Shown piece by piece: positions 26,075-34,078 of a stretch of DNA of 64,000 nt. A program made the translations under genes and the position numbers. The stretch lies in contig NZ_FQYN01000009.1 of the NCBI RefSeq assembly GCF_900141805.1, positions 161,448-225,447 on the forward strand. The letters run 5' to 3'. Within the stretch, counting starts at the first letter, position 1; each line of letters begins with the position of its first letter. Source of the stretch: Hymenobacter daecheongensis DSM 21074 (GTDB lineage: Bacteria; Bacteroidota; Bacteroidia; Cytophagales; Hymenobacteraceae). The notes under the pieces were generated by a model. It was given only the letters and a program-made list of their open reading frames with translations. It was not told the origin of the DNA and searched no databases.

Positions 26075-27454
26075 TTACACTTCCAGCGGTGCGGCGTGTT
26101 TCAGCTCCGGTTGTAGCAGCGTGCTGCCCGATTCGTCGGGCGTGGCGGCGTTGCGCACGGCCTCAAATGCCTGCGCCAAGTCGGCCCGGATATCGTCGAA
26201 ATGCTCAATGCCCACCGATAGCCGCAATGATGTGGGCGTGACGCCGGCCGCCAGCTGCTCGGCTTCGGGGAGCTGCTGGTGCGTGGTGGCCGAAGGCTGA
26301 ATAATGAGCGTTTTGGCGTCGCCCACGTTGGCCAGATGGCTGATTAGCTTCAGATTATCGATGAACCTGGTGGCCGTTTCCTTGCTGCCTTTTAGCTGGA
26401 AGCTGAGCACGCCGCCGAAGCCGCGCTTCAGATATTTCTGCGCCAGGGTATGGTAAGGGCTGCTTTTAAGCCCCGGATACTTCACACTTTCCACCTGCGG
26501 ATGCTGCTCCAACCAGGTAGCCACGCGCAGGGCGTTTTCCACCGTGCGCTCCACCCGCAGGCTCAGCGTTTCGAGACCGATGAGCAGCTGAAATGAGTTG
26601 AACGGGCTGATGGCCGGCCCGAAGTCGCGCAGCCCTTCCACCCGCGCCCGAATGATGAAGGCGATGTTGCCGAACGGCCCGCCTTTGCCGAACACGTCGT
26701 TGAAAACCAGCCCGTGGTAGCCCTCACTCGGCTCCGTAAACTGCGGAAACTTACCGTTGCCGAAGTCGTAGGTGCCGCCGTCCACAATCACGCCACCCAC
26801 GCTGGTGCCGTGCCCGCCAATCCACTTTGTGGCCGATTCCACCACAATGTGCGCCCCATGCTCCAAGGGGCGGAACAGGTAGCCGCCCGCCCCAAACGTG
26901 TTGTCCACAATCAGCGGCAGGTCGTGCTTGTTGGCAAGGGCCGCAATCCGCTCAAAATCCGGAATGCTGAAGCTGGGGTTGCCGATGGTTTCGAGGTAAA
27001 TGGCTTTGGTATTGGCATCAATCAGCGGCTCAAACGAGGCCGGATTGTCGCCGTCGGCGAAGCGTACCTCAATGCCCAAGCGCTTAAAAGCCACTTTAAA
27101 CTGGTTATAAGTTCCGCCATACAAATAGGCACTGCTCACGAAGTTGTCGCCGGCCTGCAGAATGTTGTTCAGGGCAATAAACTGCGCGGCCTGGCCCGAG
27201 CCGGTGGCCAGAGCCGCCACGCCGCCTTCCAGGGCCGCCACGCGCTGCTCAAACACGTCGGTGGTCGGGTTCATCAGGCGGGTATATATGTTGCCGAACT
27301 CCTTCAGCGCAAACAGGTTGGCCCCGTGCTCGGCACTCTTGAACACATAGGAAGTGGTCTGGTGAATGGGCACGGCGCGGGAGCCGGTGGTCGGGTCGGG
27401 CTGCTGGCCGGCGTGGAGCTGCAGGGTTTCGAAGTGAAGGCTTGGCGTGGACAT
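26075..27454 (-). CDS. metY: O-acetylhomoserine sulfhydrylase (aminocarboxypropyltransferase)
   Basis: The 459-residue PLP enzyme of the Cys/Met-metabolism family makes homocysteine from O-acetylhomoserine and sulfide. The N-terminus (FETLQLHAGQQPDPTTGSRA, then VPIHQTTSYVFKS) and the PLP block (LPLIVDNTFGAGGYLFRPLE, HIVVESATKWIGGHGTSVGG with Schiff-base Lys near residue 210) match MetY rather than MetB/MetC. The C-terminus is some 20-30 residues longer than usual (ESGSTLLQPELKHAAPLEV). ATG 27454 is used; 58 in-frame codons upstream run through the leader and are rejected. It is the first structural gene after a SAM-I riboswitch (27832-27944) and a cysteine-rich short ORF (27672-27707). Confidence 0.95.
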   Translation of the reverse strand: MSTPSLHFETLQLHAGQQPDPTTGSRAVPIHQTTSYVFKSAEHGANLFALKEFGNIYTRLMNPTTDVFEQRVAALEGGVAALATGSGQAAQFIALNNILQAGDNFVSSAYLYGGTYNQFKVAFKRLGIEVRFADGDNPASFEPLIDANTKAIYLETIGNPSFSIPDFERIAALANKHDLPLIVDNTFGAGGYLFRPLEHGAHIVVESATKWIGGHGTSVGGVIVDGGTYDFGNGKFPQFTEPSEGYHGLVFNDVFGKGGPFGNIAFIIRARVEGLRDFGPAISPFNSFQLLIGLETLSLRVERTVENALRVATWLEQHPQVESVKYPGLKSSPYHTLAQKYLKRGFGGVLSFQLKGSKETATRFIDNLKLISHLANVGDAKTLIIQPSATTHQQLPEAEQLAAGVTPTSLRLSVGIEHFDDIRADLAQAFEAVRNAATPDESGSTLLQPELKHAAPLEV

Positions 27455-27671
27455 GATGGTGCGGGTTTGAAATAAGTTTCGGGAAGAAAAAACAGGATTT
27501 GAGCAGGCCGGAGCCCCAAAAGGGCCATTTGCGGCGGCGGCTCCGAAGCCACGAAAGCGCGGCCATGAGCCAGACGAAGCCCTGCGGGGAGCGCACAAAA
27601 AGTGGCCGCCAAACGCAGAGTGAGCCAAAAAAAGCAGGAGGAGAGGGGAGGGGCGCTACGCCGGAATCAGG

Positions 27672-27707
27672 CTAGCAACAACACGCGCAGCAACAGCACA
27701 TTCGCAT
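27672..27707 (-). CDS. Cysteine-rich leader peptide MRMCCCCACCC upstream of metY
   Basis: An 11-codon frame, ATG CGA ATG then TGC TGT TGC TGC GCG TGT TGT TGC TAG, encodes seven Cys in the last eight residues. The same frame can start further up at ATG 27824, giving a 50-residue peptide (MKNFPASASFYPSAPAALLH at its N-terminus). Its place, between the SAM riboswitch and metY, and its composition fit a cysteine-sensing leader whose translation stalls when Cys-tRNA is scarce. Polycysteine leader ORFs with such a role are known in mycobacteria; here the role is inference. It is followed by 217 nt of GC-rich leader with possible stem CGGAGCC/GGCTCCG before the metY ATG. Translation of the peptide is untested. 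Confidence 0.65.
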   Translation of the reverse strand: MRMCCCCACCC

Positions 27708-27831
27708 TCGGGTCGCGCCGGAAGCGGGCAGTGCCGAAACGCGAAAACCCATCGGCAGGCCGGCGTGCAGCAAGGCAGCCGGGGCGGATGGGTAGAAAGA
27801 AGCGGAAGCGGGGAAGTTTTTCATGGCACTC

Positions 27832-27944
27832 AACTTATCTGTCCCGCGGGCAACGGCCGGGCGGGCAGGAATTGGCACCTTTCGCTTTACCGAAGGTTGC
27901 CAGTGGGTCACGGAGCCTGTTCTCTCGCCACTTCTGTATAAATT
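27832..27944 (-). promoter_or_regulatory. SAM-I (S-box) riboswitch aptamer of the metY-metX-hom operon
   Basis: On the minus strand the element closes with P1 AATTTAT (27944-27938) paired to ATAAGTT (27838-27832). Inside are the P2 strand AAGTGG pairing with CCCACT and kink-turn bases GCGAGAGA/GTGA. The conserved GGCAACC opens P3 (ACCTTCG with CGAAAGGT), and AAAGGTGCCAATTCCTGCC follows with a GC-rich P4 and the terminal GACAGATAAG. These are the conserved parts of the SAM-I class, which binds S-adenosylmethionine and turns methionine genes off. The downstream switching structure is not resolved by eye; the next element is an ATG at 27824 leading into the cysteine-rich frame. Confidence 0.93.
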
Positions 27945-27992
27945 CTGAAAATTCGCCCCACCGTTAGCGGGGGAGTACCGGATTAGTAAGTG

Positions 27993-28023
27993 CAAATGTA
28001 CACCCGGAATCGACAAGCGCAAA
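27993..28023 (-). promoter_or_regulatory. Promoter of the metY-metX-hom leader
   Basis: On the minus strand TTTG (28023-28020), a 19-nt spacer and TACATTTG (28000-27993) match the Bacteroidota consensus. Transcription would start near 27987, about 43 nt before the riboswitch. Confidence 0.72.
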
Positions 28024-28288
28024 TCCGGCGGAAAGTTTTGCGGTATTTTTTAAGATAAGGGAATATACGCATCATCACACAATCTTGTCTAGTGCAGCCG
28101 CGCTGTTGAGTACCAATGACACCGGAGCGGATCTGCCGCGAACATTCTGCGTCAGATGTGTAACGAGAGGGCACTGCAAACAGGTTTGCAGCCCGATTGC
28201 TTACATCGTCTGCAGACCCGCTACGAGCAGATAGCCCGTCACGGGAATAAGCACACTAGTACCCAACTGTGAATAATAGTGATGACAC
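28024..28288. other. Gene-free stretch between the met leader and an unknown gene
   Basis: No open frame with coding character is seen. A small inverted repeat CTGCAAA-CAGG-TTTGCAG lies at 28174-28191. Base composition falls towards AT as the neighbouring gene is approached. Confidence 0.6.
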
Positions 28289-29917
28289 TTACTTGTGCTT
28301 GGTGGGGGCAGTTGAGGGCGCAACAGTCAACGAACCCTTACCACGTATAGCTTGTCGGCTACTTGAATTTACATGCGCCAGTTTTACCGTTTGGGGGTTA
28401 AGTTTACGCGTTTTTAAATGCTTTCTGACAGGTAATCTATTGGCCCTAGGAGAAGTTTTAACGGAAATAATAGGCGCGTTTTGGTCCCAAATGTTCTTTA
28501 TGGTCGCGCCAACATCCTTGAAATTAGCACTAGCTCTGTTGTAGACATTGAACATGCCGCTATGAGGTTGCCCGTTCGCGTCGTGATAAACGAAGGGCCG
28601 CCGAACAGGCATACAAAATACGCCGGCTTCATTGCTCAGGTATTTCACCTGTGCGTAAATAGAAGCGAGCCATTTCTGCTCAAAAATTAGTGACTGCTTG
28701 TAGAACCAGGAGCACTCATCCCAACCCCAAGGAAATCCATTGCCGGGGGTGTCATCTTTATTTGGCTGAGGAGCGTGGGCATTTGGATTACCGAATGCTT
28801 TGGTAGCCCATATCGCCTCATCTCCTATATTATCCAGTTCCGCGTAAACTGGAATCTGAGCAATATTGCCCCAATAAGCAGTCTGTCCTCCACCACAGTC
28901 AGCCCACTCCGGCTTGCCGTTACTATTTTTAGAAAGAAGAACGTCGTAGTCCTGTTCTGGCATCGGATTAGGCACACCATTCAGGTCTAAGTTTTGGCCA
29001 GGTAAAACGGTCTCCCGAGAATATAATCTCGTAGGTAGCCCACATACATCAAAAATACAAATCTGTTCTGCCGCAGGTCCTTGTGGTGTGAAATAAGTGG
29101 TTTTTGATTGCTCTTCAAATAGCACGATGCCGCGACGAGCATGCTGCTTGGCATATTCTCGAATGACCCTCGTTAACTGAAACGATTTTAAATACCCTGT
29201 ATCGTGTTTGGCTGTAAGCTTGATTTGCCCCAGCCGTAGCATTTCAAAACCACTATCAATATATCTTTTAGCCAGATAGAAATACCATAACTGCGCCATC
29301 GGTTTTGTGATGTCTACTTCATAGCCATACGTTTCCATCCGAATTGCAGAGTCTGCTGCAATTTCTAGGGCTTTGAAAGAAGTGGGAGGAGAAATAGTAA
29401 GTGGATTGCAACCATACTCAGGATTGGCTACCATCACCTTGGCCACACATTCATTGTAGCTTCTAAGAAGGTCAACAGGTACTTTTACTTGCCATTTGCC
29501 GCCAATGTCCTGAGAAATAATTTCGTCTAGGCTGGCACTGAGAATAATGTCATTGTCAATTTTATGAAGTGCAGTTGCAGCTTCCGCGCAACTGGCAAAA
29601 TGTGTATTACAAGAATTGGTTAGCTTCCATTGTGCGTGTGTCCACAAATTGATTCCCATTACCATTTTGGGTCTGACCTCTTTAACAAATTTGTGGAAAG
29701 CATTTTTCTCTTCCATAGAAGCAGGGGTTGGTGCTTCACCACAGCGCTGAGGATACATCTCCAACAGACCAGTAACCATAGCTGACCGCTTCAGGTAGTT
29801 TTTGGTAACATCAAGCGAGATGTTACCTTTATTAAAGGTATAAGCAGGTGACTGAGCTTTCGTTGCTGCTGCCCAAACGAAGAAGGCAGCGAAAACAAAT
29901 AGGAGTTTATTTCTCAT
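28289..29917 (-). CDS. Secreted protein of unknown function, AT-rich
   Basis: The 542-residue protein has a signal peptide (LLFVFAAFFVWAAATKAQS). The mature part is aromatic- and Cys-containing and looks globular: PEYGCNPLTISPPTSFKALE, ICIFDVCGLPTRLYS, EWADCGGGQTAYWGNIAQIP and PGNGFPWGWDECSWFYKQSL. Paired Cys and many Trp/Tyr suggest an extracytoplasmic enzyme or binding protein, but I recognise no family. The tail is basic (PVRKHLKTRKLNPQTVKLAH) with no T9SS sorting domain. The gene is clearly more AT-rich than its neighbours and has gene-poor AT-rich flanks, which suggests horizontal acquisition. It stands alone on its strand with more than 400 nt upstream. Confidence 0.82.
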   Translation of the reverse strand: MRNKLLFVFAAFFVWAAATKAQSPAYTFNKGNISLDVTKNYLKRSAMVTGLLEMYPQRCGEAPTPASMEEKNAFHKFVKEVRPKMVMGINLWTHAQWKLTNSCNTHFASCAEAATALHKIDNDIILSASLDEIISQDIGGKWQVKVPVDLLRSYNECVAKVMVANPEYGCNPLTISPPTSFKALEIAADSAIRMETYGYEVDITKPMAQLWYFYLAKRYIDSGFEMLRLGQIKLTAKHDTGYLKSFQLTRVIREYAKQHARRGIVLFEEQSKTTYFTPQGPAAEQICIFDVCGLPTRLYSRETVLPGQNLDLNGVPNPMPEQDYDVLLSKNSNGKPEWADCGGGQTAYWGNIAQIPVYAELDNIGDEAIWATKAFGNPNAHAPQPNKDDTPGNGFPWGWDECSWFYKQSLIFEQKWLASIYAQVKYLSNEAGVFCMPVRRPFVYHDANGQPHSGMFNVYNRASANFKDVGATIKNIWDQNAPIISVKTSPRANRLPVRKHLKTRKLNPQTVKLAHVNSSSRQAIRGKGSLTVAPSTAPTKHK

Positions 29918-30293
29918 ATTGTCAACAGATTAGACAGAAGTTAAATTATAAGATATCTAGAATACGTTTTGGTGCATAAGACAGAAATGAGCGAAGAATC
30001 ACCCGAAAGAGAATAATTTCTATGGGCATCGCCCAATGGATTGTATTAAGCAGTAGTAGCGTCGCGTCATGCAAGGGGTATTAGATGCTAATGATTTCCA
30101 CTACGTATACTGAGATTCCACAAGAAAGAAGTATTGCTGGAGTATCATCTAACTAGCCGACCTAGAACAATTTTACATACAAACCGTGTTCCAAAGCAAA
30201 GTTAAGTCAAGCCTTTTAGCATCCGGTTATCACGGATGGATAGGTTATGGGTATCAACTAGACTATATCAGTGATGAGGCGTAAGTTTTAGGC
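29918..30293. other. AT-rich gene-free stretch
   Basis: No coding frame, RNA gene or strong repeat is visible. A weak minus-strand promoter-like pair (TTTG about 21 nt before TAAAATTG, near 30160-30200) could serve the unknown secreted gene downstream. Confidence 0.5.
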
Positions 30294-30332
30294 CAAAAAA
30301 AAGCGCTGCCCCAATCAGGACAGCGCTTTTTT
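30294..30332 (-). terminator. Terminator of the LysM gene
   Basis: AAGCGCTG (30301-30308) and CAGCGCTT (30321-30328) form a stem flanked by A and T runs on both sides, directly after the stop on the minus strand. Confidence 0.88.
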
Positions 30333-30346
30333 CAGCTGCAATTCTC

Positions 30347-30637
30347 TTACAGTGTCGGCAGAGTCAGCACTTGGCCTACTTCAATCTTATCGGGGTCGGA
30401 GCCAATGGTAGCTTTGTTGGCATCGTAAATCTGGTGCCATTTGGCGGCGTCGCCGTAGTGGTGCTTGGCAATTTTGGAGAGCGAGTCGCCGCTTACTACG
30501 GTGTATGTGGTGCCGGTAGCGGCGGCGGGCTTGGCGGCATCTTTGTTGCCGAAGAAATCGGTGCCCGCAGCGGGCTTATTAGCGGGTTCAACGGGTTTTT
30601 CTTCGCCTTTATTGGTCAGGAAATCGAACAGTCCCAT
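30347..30637 (-). CDS. Small LysM-domain protein
   Basis: The 96-residue protein has a short polar N-terminus (MGLFDFLTNKGEEKPVEPAN), an Ala/Pro linker and one C-terminal LysM domain (TYTVVSGDSLSKIAKHHYGD, then WHQIYDANKATIGSDPDKIE and VGQVLTLP). No signal peptide is evident. The arrangement resembles the LysM half of the potassium-binding protein Kbp/YgaU, but the BON domain is missing. LysM domains bind GlcNAc-containing glycans such as peptidoglycan; for a protein without an export signal, the in vivo partner is unclear. It is transcribed alone with its own terminator. Confidence 0.88.
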   Translation of the reverse strand: MGLFDFLTNKGEEKPVEPANKPAAGTDFFGNKDAAKPAAATGTTYTVVSGDSLSKIAKHHYGDAAKWHQIYDANKATIGSDPDKIEVGQVLTLPTL

Positions 30638-30867
30638 GGTTGTGTGTCGGTTAGGGTGAAAGGAGAGAGGGTACGCCGTAGAAGCCTAAGCCTCACGGTT
30701 TCAGGCTGTACTTACGCCGGGCTTTTGATTAGGTTGTCTGCTTCAGAAAGAGAATATAGCGGCTTAACTCTTTTGGCCGCGCCCCGTAAGAAACGCCGGC
30801 TGCGGGCTTTTCCCGCCGCCGCGCATCCTGCTCACCCTCTCCCTCCTTCAACCCTTACACTCGTTCC

Positions 30868-31281
30868 ATGAAACGCTCAACCACACCCCTCCACTACTTA
30901 GCCAGCCTGCTGATGCTGGTTGCCCTGTTCGTATCGAGCTGCAGCCAGCCCGATAAAGTAGGCGAAACCAACATGCTCTTTGGCACCGACAGCAAAGTGT
31001 GGAAAACCGACAAGGAAACCACCGCCACCGGCGACAAAGTGGCCCAGACCAGCGCCGACAAGGACACGGAGCTGCGCTTCTTCGCCAACGGCACCTTCAA
31101 TATGACCTCGGCCGCCCAGACCATGCAGGGCAAATACACCTTCGACCAGGCCGGCAAGAAAATCACGATGACTCCCGACGGCGGCACCACCAGCATGGCT
31201 TTCGACGTGACCAACCTGACCGAGAAAAAGATGACGCTGAAAGGCACCGACGGCTCGACTATGATGCTGGAAGCTGACTAA
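30868..31281 (+). CDS. Small lipoprotein, lipocalin-like
   Basis: The 137-residue protein has a lipoprotein signal (LLMLVALFVSSCSQPDK, lipobox VSSC). The mature part shows strands in the order KVWKTDKET, ELRFFANGTFNMTS, GKYTFDQAGKKITMTPDG, AFDVTNLTEKKMTLKGTDG, the pattern of short lipocalin-like lipoproteins common in Bacteroidota. Surface or periplasmic location is expected and the function is unknown. A terminator follows 35 nt after the stop. No promoter consensus is seen upstream. Confidence 0.82.
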   Translation: MKRSTTPLHYLASLLMLVALFVSSCSQPDKVGETNMLFGTDSKVWKTDKETTATGDKVAQTSADKDTELRFFANGTFNMTSAAQTMQGKYTFDQAGKKITMTPDGGTTSMAFDVTNLTEKKMTLKGTDGSTMMLEAD

Positions 31282-31316
31282 GGCTGCGGCCGGAAAAATT
31301 GCCTGAAAAACCTGAA

Positions 31317-31345
31317 AAGCCCTTTCGCCCCGTGCGGAAGGGCTT
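31317..31345 (+). terminator. Terminator of the lipoprotein gene
   Basis: AAGCCCTT (31317-31324) pairs with AAGGGCTT (31338-31345), followed by TTTTT. Confidence 0.88.
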
Positions 31346-31492
31346 TTTTGTGGCTGCTTGGGCAGGGGCTGGGCTCTTTAGGGACTCTCATTTCGGCTTG
31401 CCGATACCAGAATATTACCAGATTACTATGATTGACCGGAGGAAAGCCTTTAGCTTGCCGGCGCTTATTGCTTTTACCTCAATACTTACCCG

Positions 31493-34078
31493 ATGTCTCT
31501 GCTTTCCCGTTTGCTTACGGCCGGCCTGCTCGGCTGCGCTCTGGCCGCGTCCGCCCAAACCACCACTCCCAAACTAGTCGTGCACCCCGTCCGCAGCATC
31601 AGCGCCGCCGATACCAGCTTCGCCGATCTGGAGTTTCTGACCCAGGAAATCGGCGGGGCGCGGGTGGTGCTGCTGGGCGAGCCCAGCCACGGCGAGGGCA
31701 ACGTGTTTGAGGCCAAAGCCCGGCTGGTGCGCTTTCTGCAGCAGCGGATGAGCTTCACCACGCTGGCTTTTGAGAGTGGCTTTTACGAGGTGAACAAAGC
31801 CCAGCAGCAGTTGGAAGCCGGCGTGCCGGCGCGGGAAGCCCTGGGCAGCAGCGTATTCGGTATCTGGGCGGCCACGCAGGAGTTTGAGCCCGTGGAAAAG
31901 TTGGTGGCGGCCCACCAGCTGCGCGTCACCGGCTTCGACCCCCAGCTGACGGGCACTTACGGCGAGGAATTGGTGGATGATCTGGAGGTTTTTCTGGAAC
32001 CCCAAAAAGCCAGCGCGGCCATCAACTACGACTACCTGGACGAGGTGCTGGGCTTTATGCAGCATTTCAACGGCTTCCCGGCCGGCCACACGCTGGGCGA
32101 GTGGGAGCGGAACGTGAAGCTAGCCGACCGTCTGTTGGCCAAAGCCGGCACCACGCCCGCCCGCCGGGCCGCCGCCGAACACTGGCAGCAAACCCTGCGC
32201 AGCCTGCAGGCCCTGGCTCGCGACTACGTGCAGAACGACCCCAGCGTGAAGGACCACCAAACCTTCCAGGCCCGCGACAACAACCCGCGCGACGCGCAAA
32301 TGGCCGATAATCTGCTCTGGTATCTACGCCAGCATCCCCAGGAAAAAGTAATTTGCTGGGGTGCCACGGCCCATTTCGCCAACCAGACGCAGCTGATCGA
32401 TAACGTCGAGATTCAGCAATTCCGGCCTATGGGCTGGCACGTGAAAAATGCCCTGGGGGCGCAGGCCTACATTCTGGGCACGGCTACGGCCGGCGGCACC
32501 TACGCGGCCGTGGGCGAAACGGCCCGCCCCATTGCTTCCCCGCCCGCCGGCACTCTGGAAGCCCGCCTGGATAGTCTGGGGGCCGATTATCTGTTTCTGA
32601 ATCTGAAGCAGAATTTCGGCAGCCGGCGCTTCCCGGCCTACTCCATCATGGAATATACCCCGCTCGTGGCCGAGTGGGCGCAAGTGGTGGATGGGGTTTT
32701 GTTTCTGAAAGCCACCCGGCCGCCCCACCCGCGGGTGCAGTCGTCCGCCGGGCTGGCGGCTGTGTCTGATTCGGTCGGGCCAGCCGCCCGCGCCGCTGCG
32801 GGCAAAGCTGCGGCCTCTACGCCGGGCCTGATGCTGCGCCGGGCCGCGCCGGCCGCCGGCAACCTGACCGTGCGCGGCCGGGTAACGGACCGCAAAACCC
32901 GCGCCGCCGTGCCCTTTGCCTCGGTGGCGCTGCCGGCGCTGGGGTTGGGAGTGATGGCCGATGCCAACGGCAGCTTCACGTTGGCTGTGCCCCGCACGGC
33001 CCTGGGCGCGGTGCTGCAGGTGTCGAGTATGGGGTATGGAGCGGCTACGGCCGCGGTGGGGCCGCAGCCGCTGGCCGTGGCGCTGGAGCCGCAGGCCTAC
33101 GCGCTGGGCGACGTGCGGGTGAGCGGCGAATCGCTGAATCCGCGCAAGATTATGAAGAAAGTGCTGGCGGCGGCCCCGGCCAATTACGAGCAGAATGACT
33201 ACCTGGCCCAGGTGTACACCCGCCGCCAGCTCAGCAACTTCGACACGCTACGCCACGCGGTGGAATACGTGAGCCAGATATTTGAGCCGGCCGGCTACCG
33301 GCACTGGGGCGGCGGCTTCATGATGCTGGGGCCCATCCAAAAGCACCGCGTGCAGGAGCTGAATGTGCTGGTGCAAAGCCCCCGGCCCCTGGGCCCGTTT
33401 GATCTGGGCGGCGGCGGGCAGGGCTTTTTCACGGCCTCCGCCGATCCGGTGCGCATCTCGCCGCTGTTCAAAAGCCGCACGCTGGGCAAGTTCGTGCTGC
33501 GCCTCGACAGCGTGCTGCAGCAGGGCGACGAAACCACGTACATTATCGGTTTCACCGCTAAGCGGGCCAACCACCGCACCACCGGCACCTACCTGCAGGC
33601 CGGCTACTCGGGCCGCGTTTACATCCGCCAACAGGACCACGCGGTGCTGCGCTACGAGGCGCTTTGGCAAGCCGACACGGTACAGATGAACGAAACCGCC
33701 CGCAAATACTTCGGCCGCCAGAACCTGACGGCGCGGCTCTATTCCAGCGTATATTCCGATGGGCGCACCTCCCACGTCGTGACCTACCAGCGGGCTGCTA
33801 CCGGCCGCTACCACGTAGCCACCAGCGTGGCCCGGGCCGTGAGCGTAGGCCGGGTGTTGGGCAAAGCGCCCTTTTTCTCCCAGACTTCCTGCGAAGAACA
33901 CTTTACTATGCTGCCGGCCGGCGCGCCGCCGCTGCCCAATCCGGAGCTGGACCCACGGTTTGCGGGCCACGAAACGTACCAGCTTGATTTTGTGAAGCCC
34001 TGCCCGGAGTTCTGGCAAACCTACCAGCGCCCGGCCCCCGCCGCGCCCGCGCCCGTGCTCAACGCAAAGCAGCCGTAG
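31493..34078 (+). CDS. Fusion of erythromycin-esterase-like domain, carboxypeptidase-regulatory domain and C-terminal domain
   Basis: The 861-residue protein has a signal peptide (LLTAGLLGCALAASAQ). Residues about 40-400 match the erythromycin esterase/ChaN-like superfamily: VVLLGEPSHGEGNVFEAKAR carries the Glu and His expected in the active site, TTLAFESGFYEV a second Glu, and ICWGATAHFANQ a late His. Residues about 455-540 form a carboxypeptidase-regulatory-like beta sandwich (VRGRVTDRKTRAAVPFASVA). The remaining 320 residues (NPRKIMKKVLAAAPANYEQN) resemble the segment that follows such domains in DUF5686-type Bacteroidota proteins. Enzymatic substrate is unknown; a resistance role should not be assumed. 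It is convergent with the membrane-protein gene behind it and overlaps it by 20 nt. Confidence 0.85.
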   Translation: MSLLSRLLTAGLLGCALAASAQTTTPKLVVHPVRSISAADTSFADLEFLTQEIGGARVVLLGEPSHGEGNVFEAKARLVRFLQQRMSFTTLAFESGFYEVNKAQQQLEAGVPAREALGSSVFGIWAATQEFEPVEKLVAAHQLRVTGFDPQLTGTYGEELVDDLEVFLEPQKASAAINYDYLDEVLGFMQHFNGFPAGHTLGEWERNVKLADRLLAKAGTTPARRAAAEHWQQTLRSLQALARDYVQNDPSVKDHQTFQARDNNPRDAQMADNLLWYLRQHPQEKVICWGATAHFANQTQLIDNVEIQQFRPMGWHVKNALGAQAYILGTATAGGTYAAVGETARPIASPPAGTLEARLDSLGADYLFLNLKQNFGSRRFPAYSIMEYTPLVAEWAQVVDGVLFLKATRPPHPRVQSSAGLAAVSDSVGPAARAAAGKAAASTPGLMLRRAAPAAGNLTVRGRVTDRKTRAAVPFASVALPALGLGVMADANGSFTLAVPRTALGAVLQVSSMGYGAATAAVGPQPLAVALEPQAYALGDVRVSGESLNPRKIMKKVLAAAPANYEQNDYLAQVYTRRQLSNFDTLRHAVEYVSQIFEPAGYRHWGGGFMMLGPIQKHRVQELNVLVQSPRPLGPFDLGGGGQGFFTASADPVRISPLFKSRTLGKFVLRLDSVLQQGDETTYIIGFTAKRANHRTTGTYLQAGYSGRVYIRQQDHAVLRYEALWQADTVQMNETARKYFGRQNLTARLYSSVYSDGRTSHVVTYQRAATGRYHVATSVARAVSVGRVLGKAPFFSQTSCEEHFTMLPAGAPPLPNPELDPRFAGHETYQLDFVKPCPEFWQTYQRPAPAAPAPVLNAKQP

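Noticed and set aside
27455..27628. N-terminal extension of metY
   Set aside because: It runs through the regulatory leader, lacks similarity to the family and gives an over-long protein.
31493..32700. Macrolide resistance gene
   Set aside because: The esterase-like domain is secreted and fused to envelope-type domains; superfamily membership alone does not show erythromycin hydrolysis.
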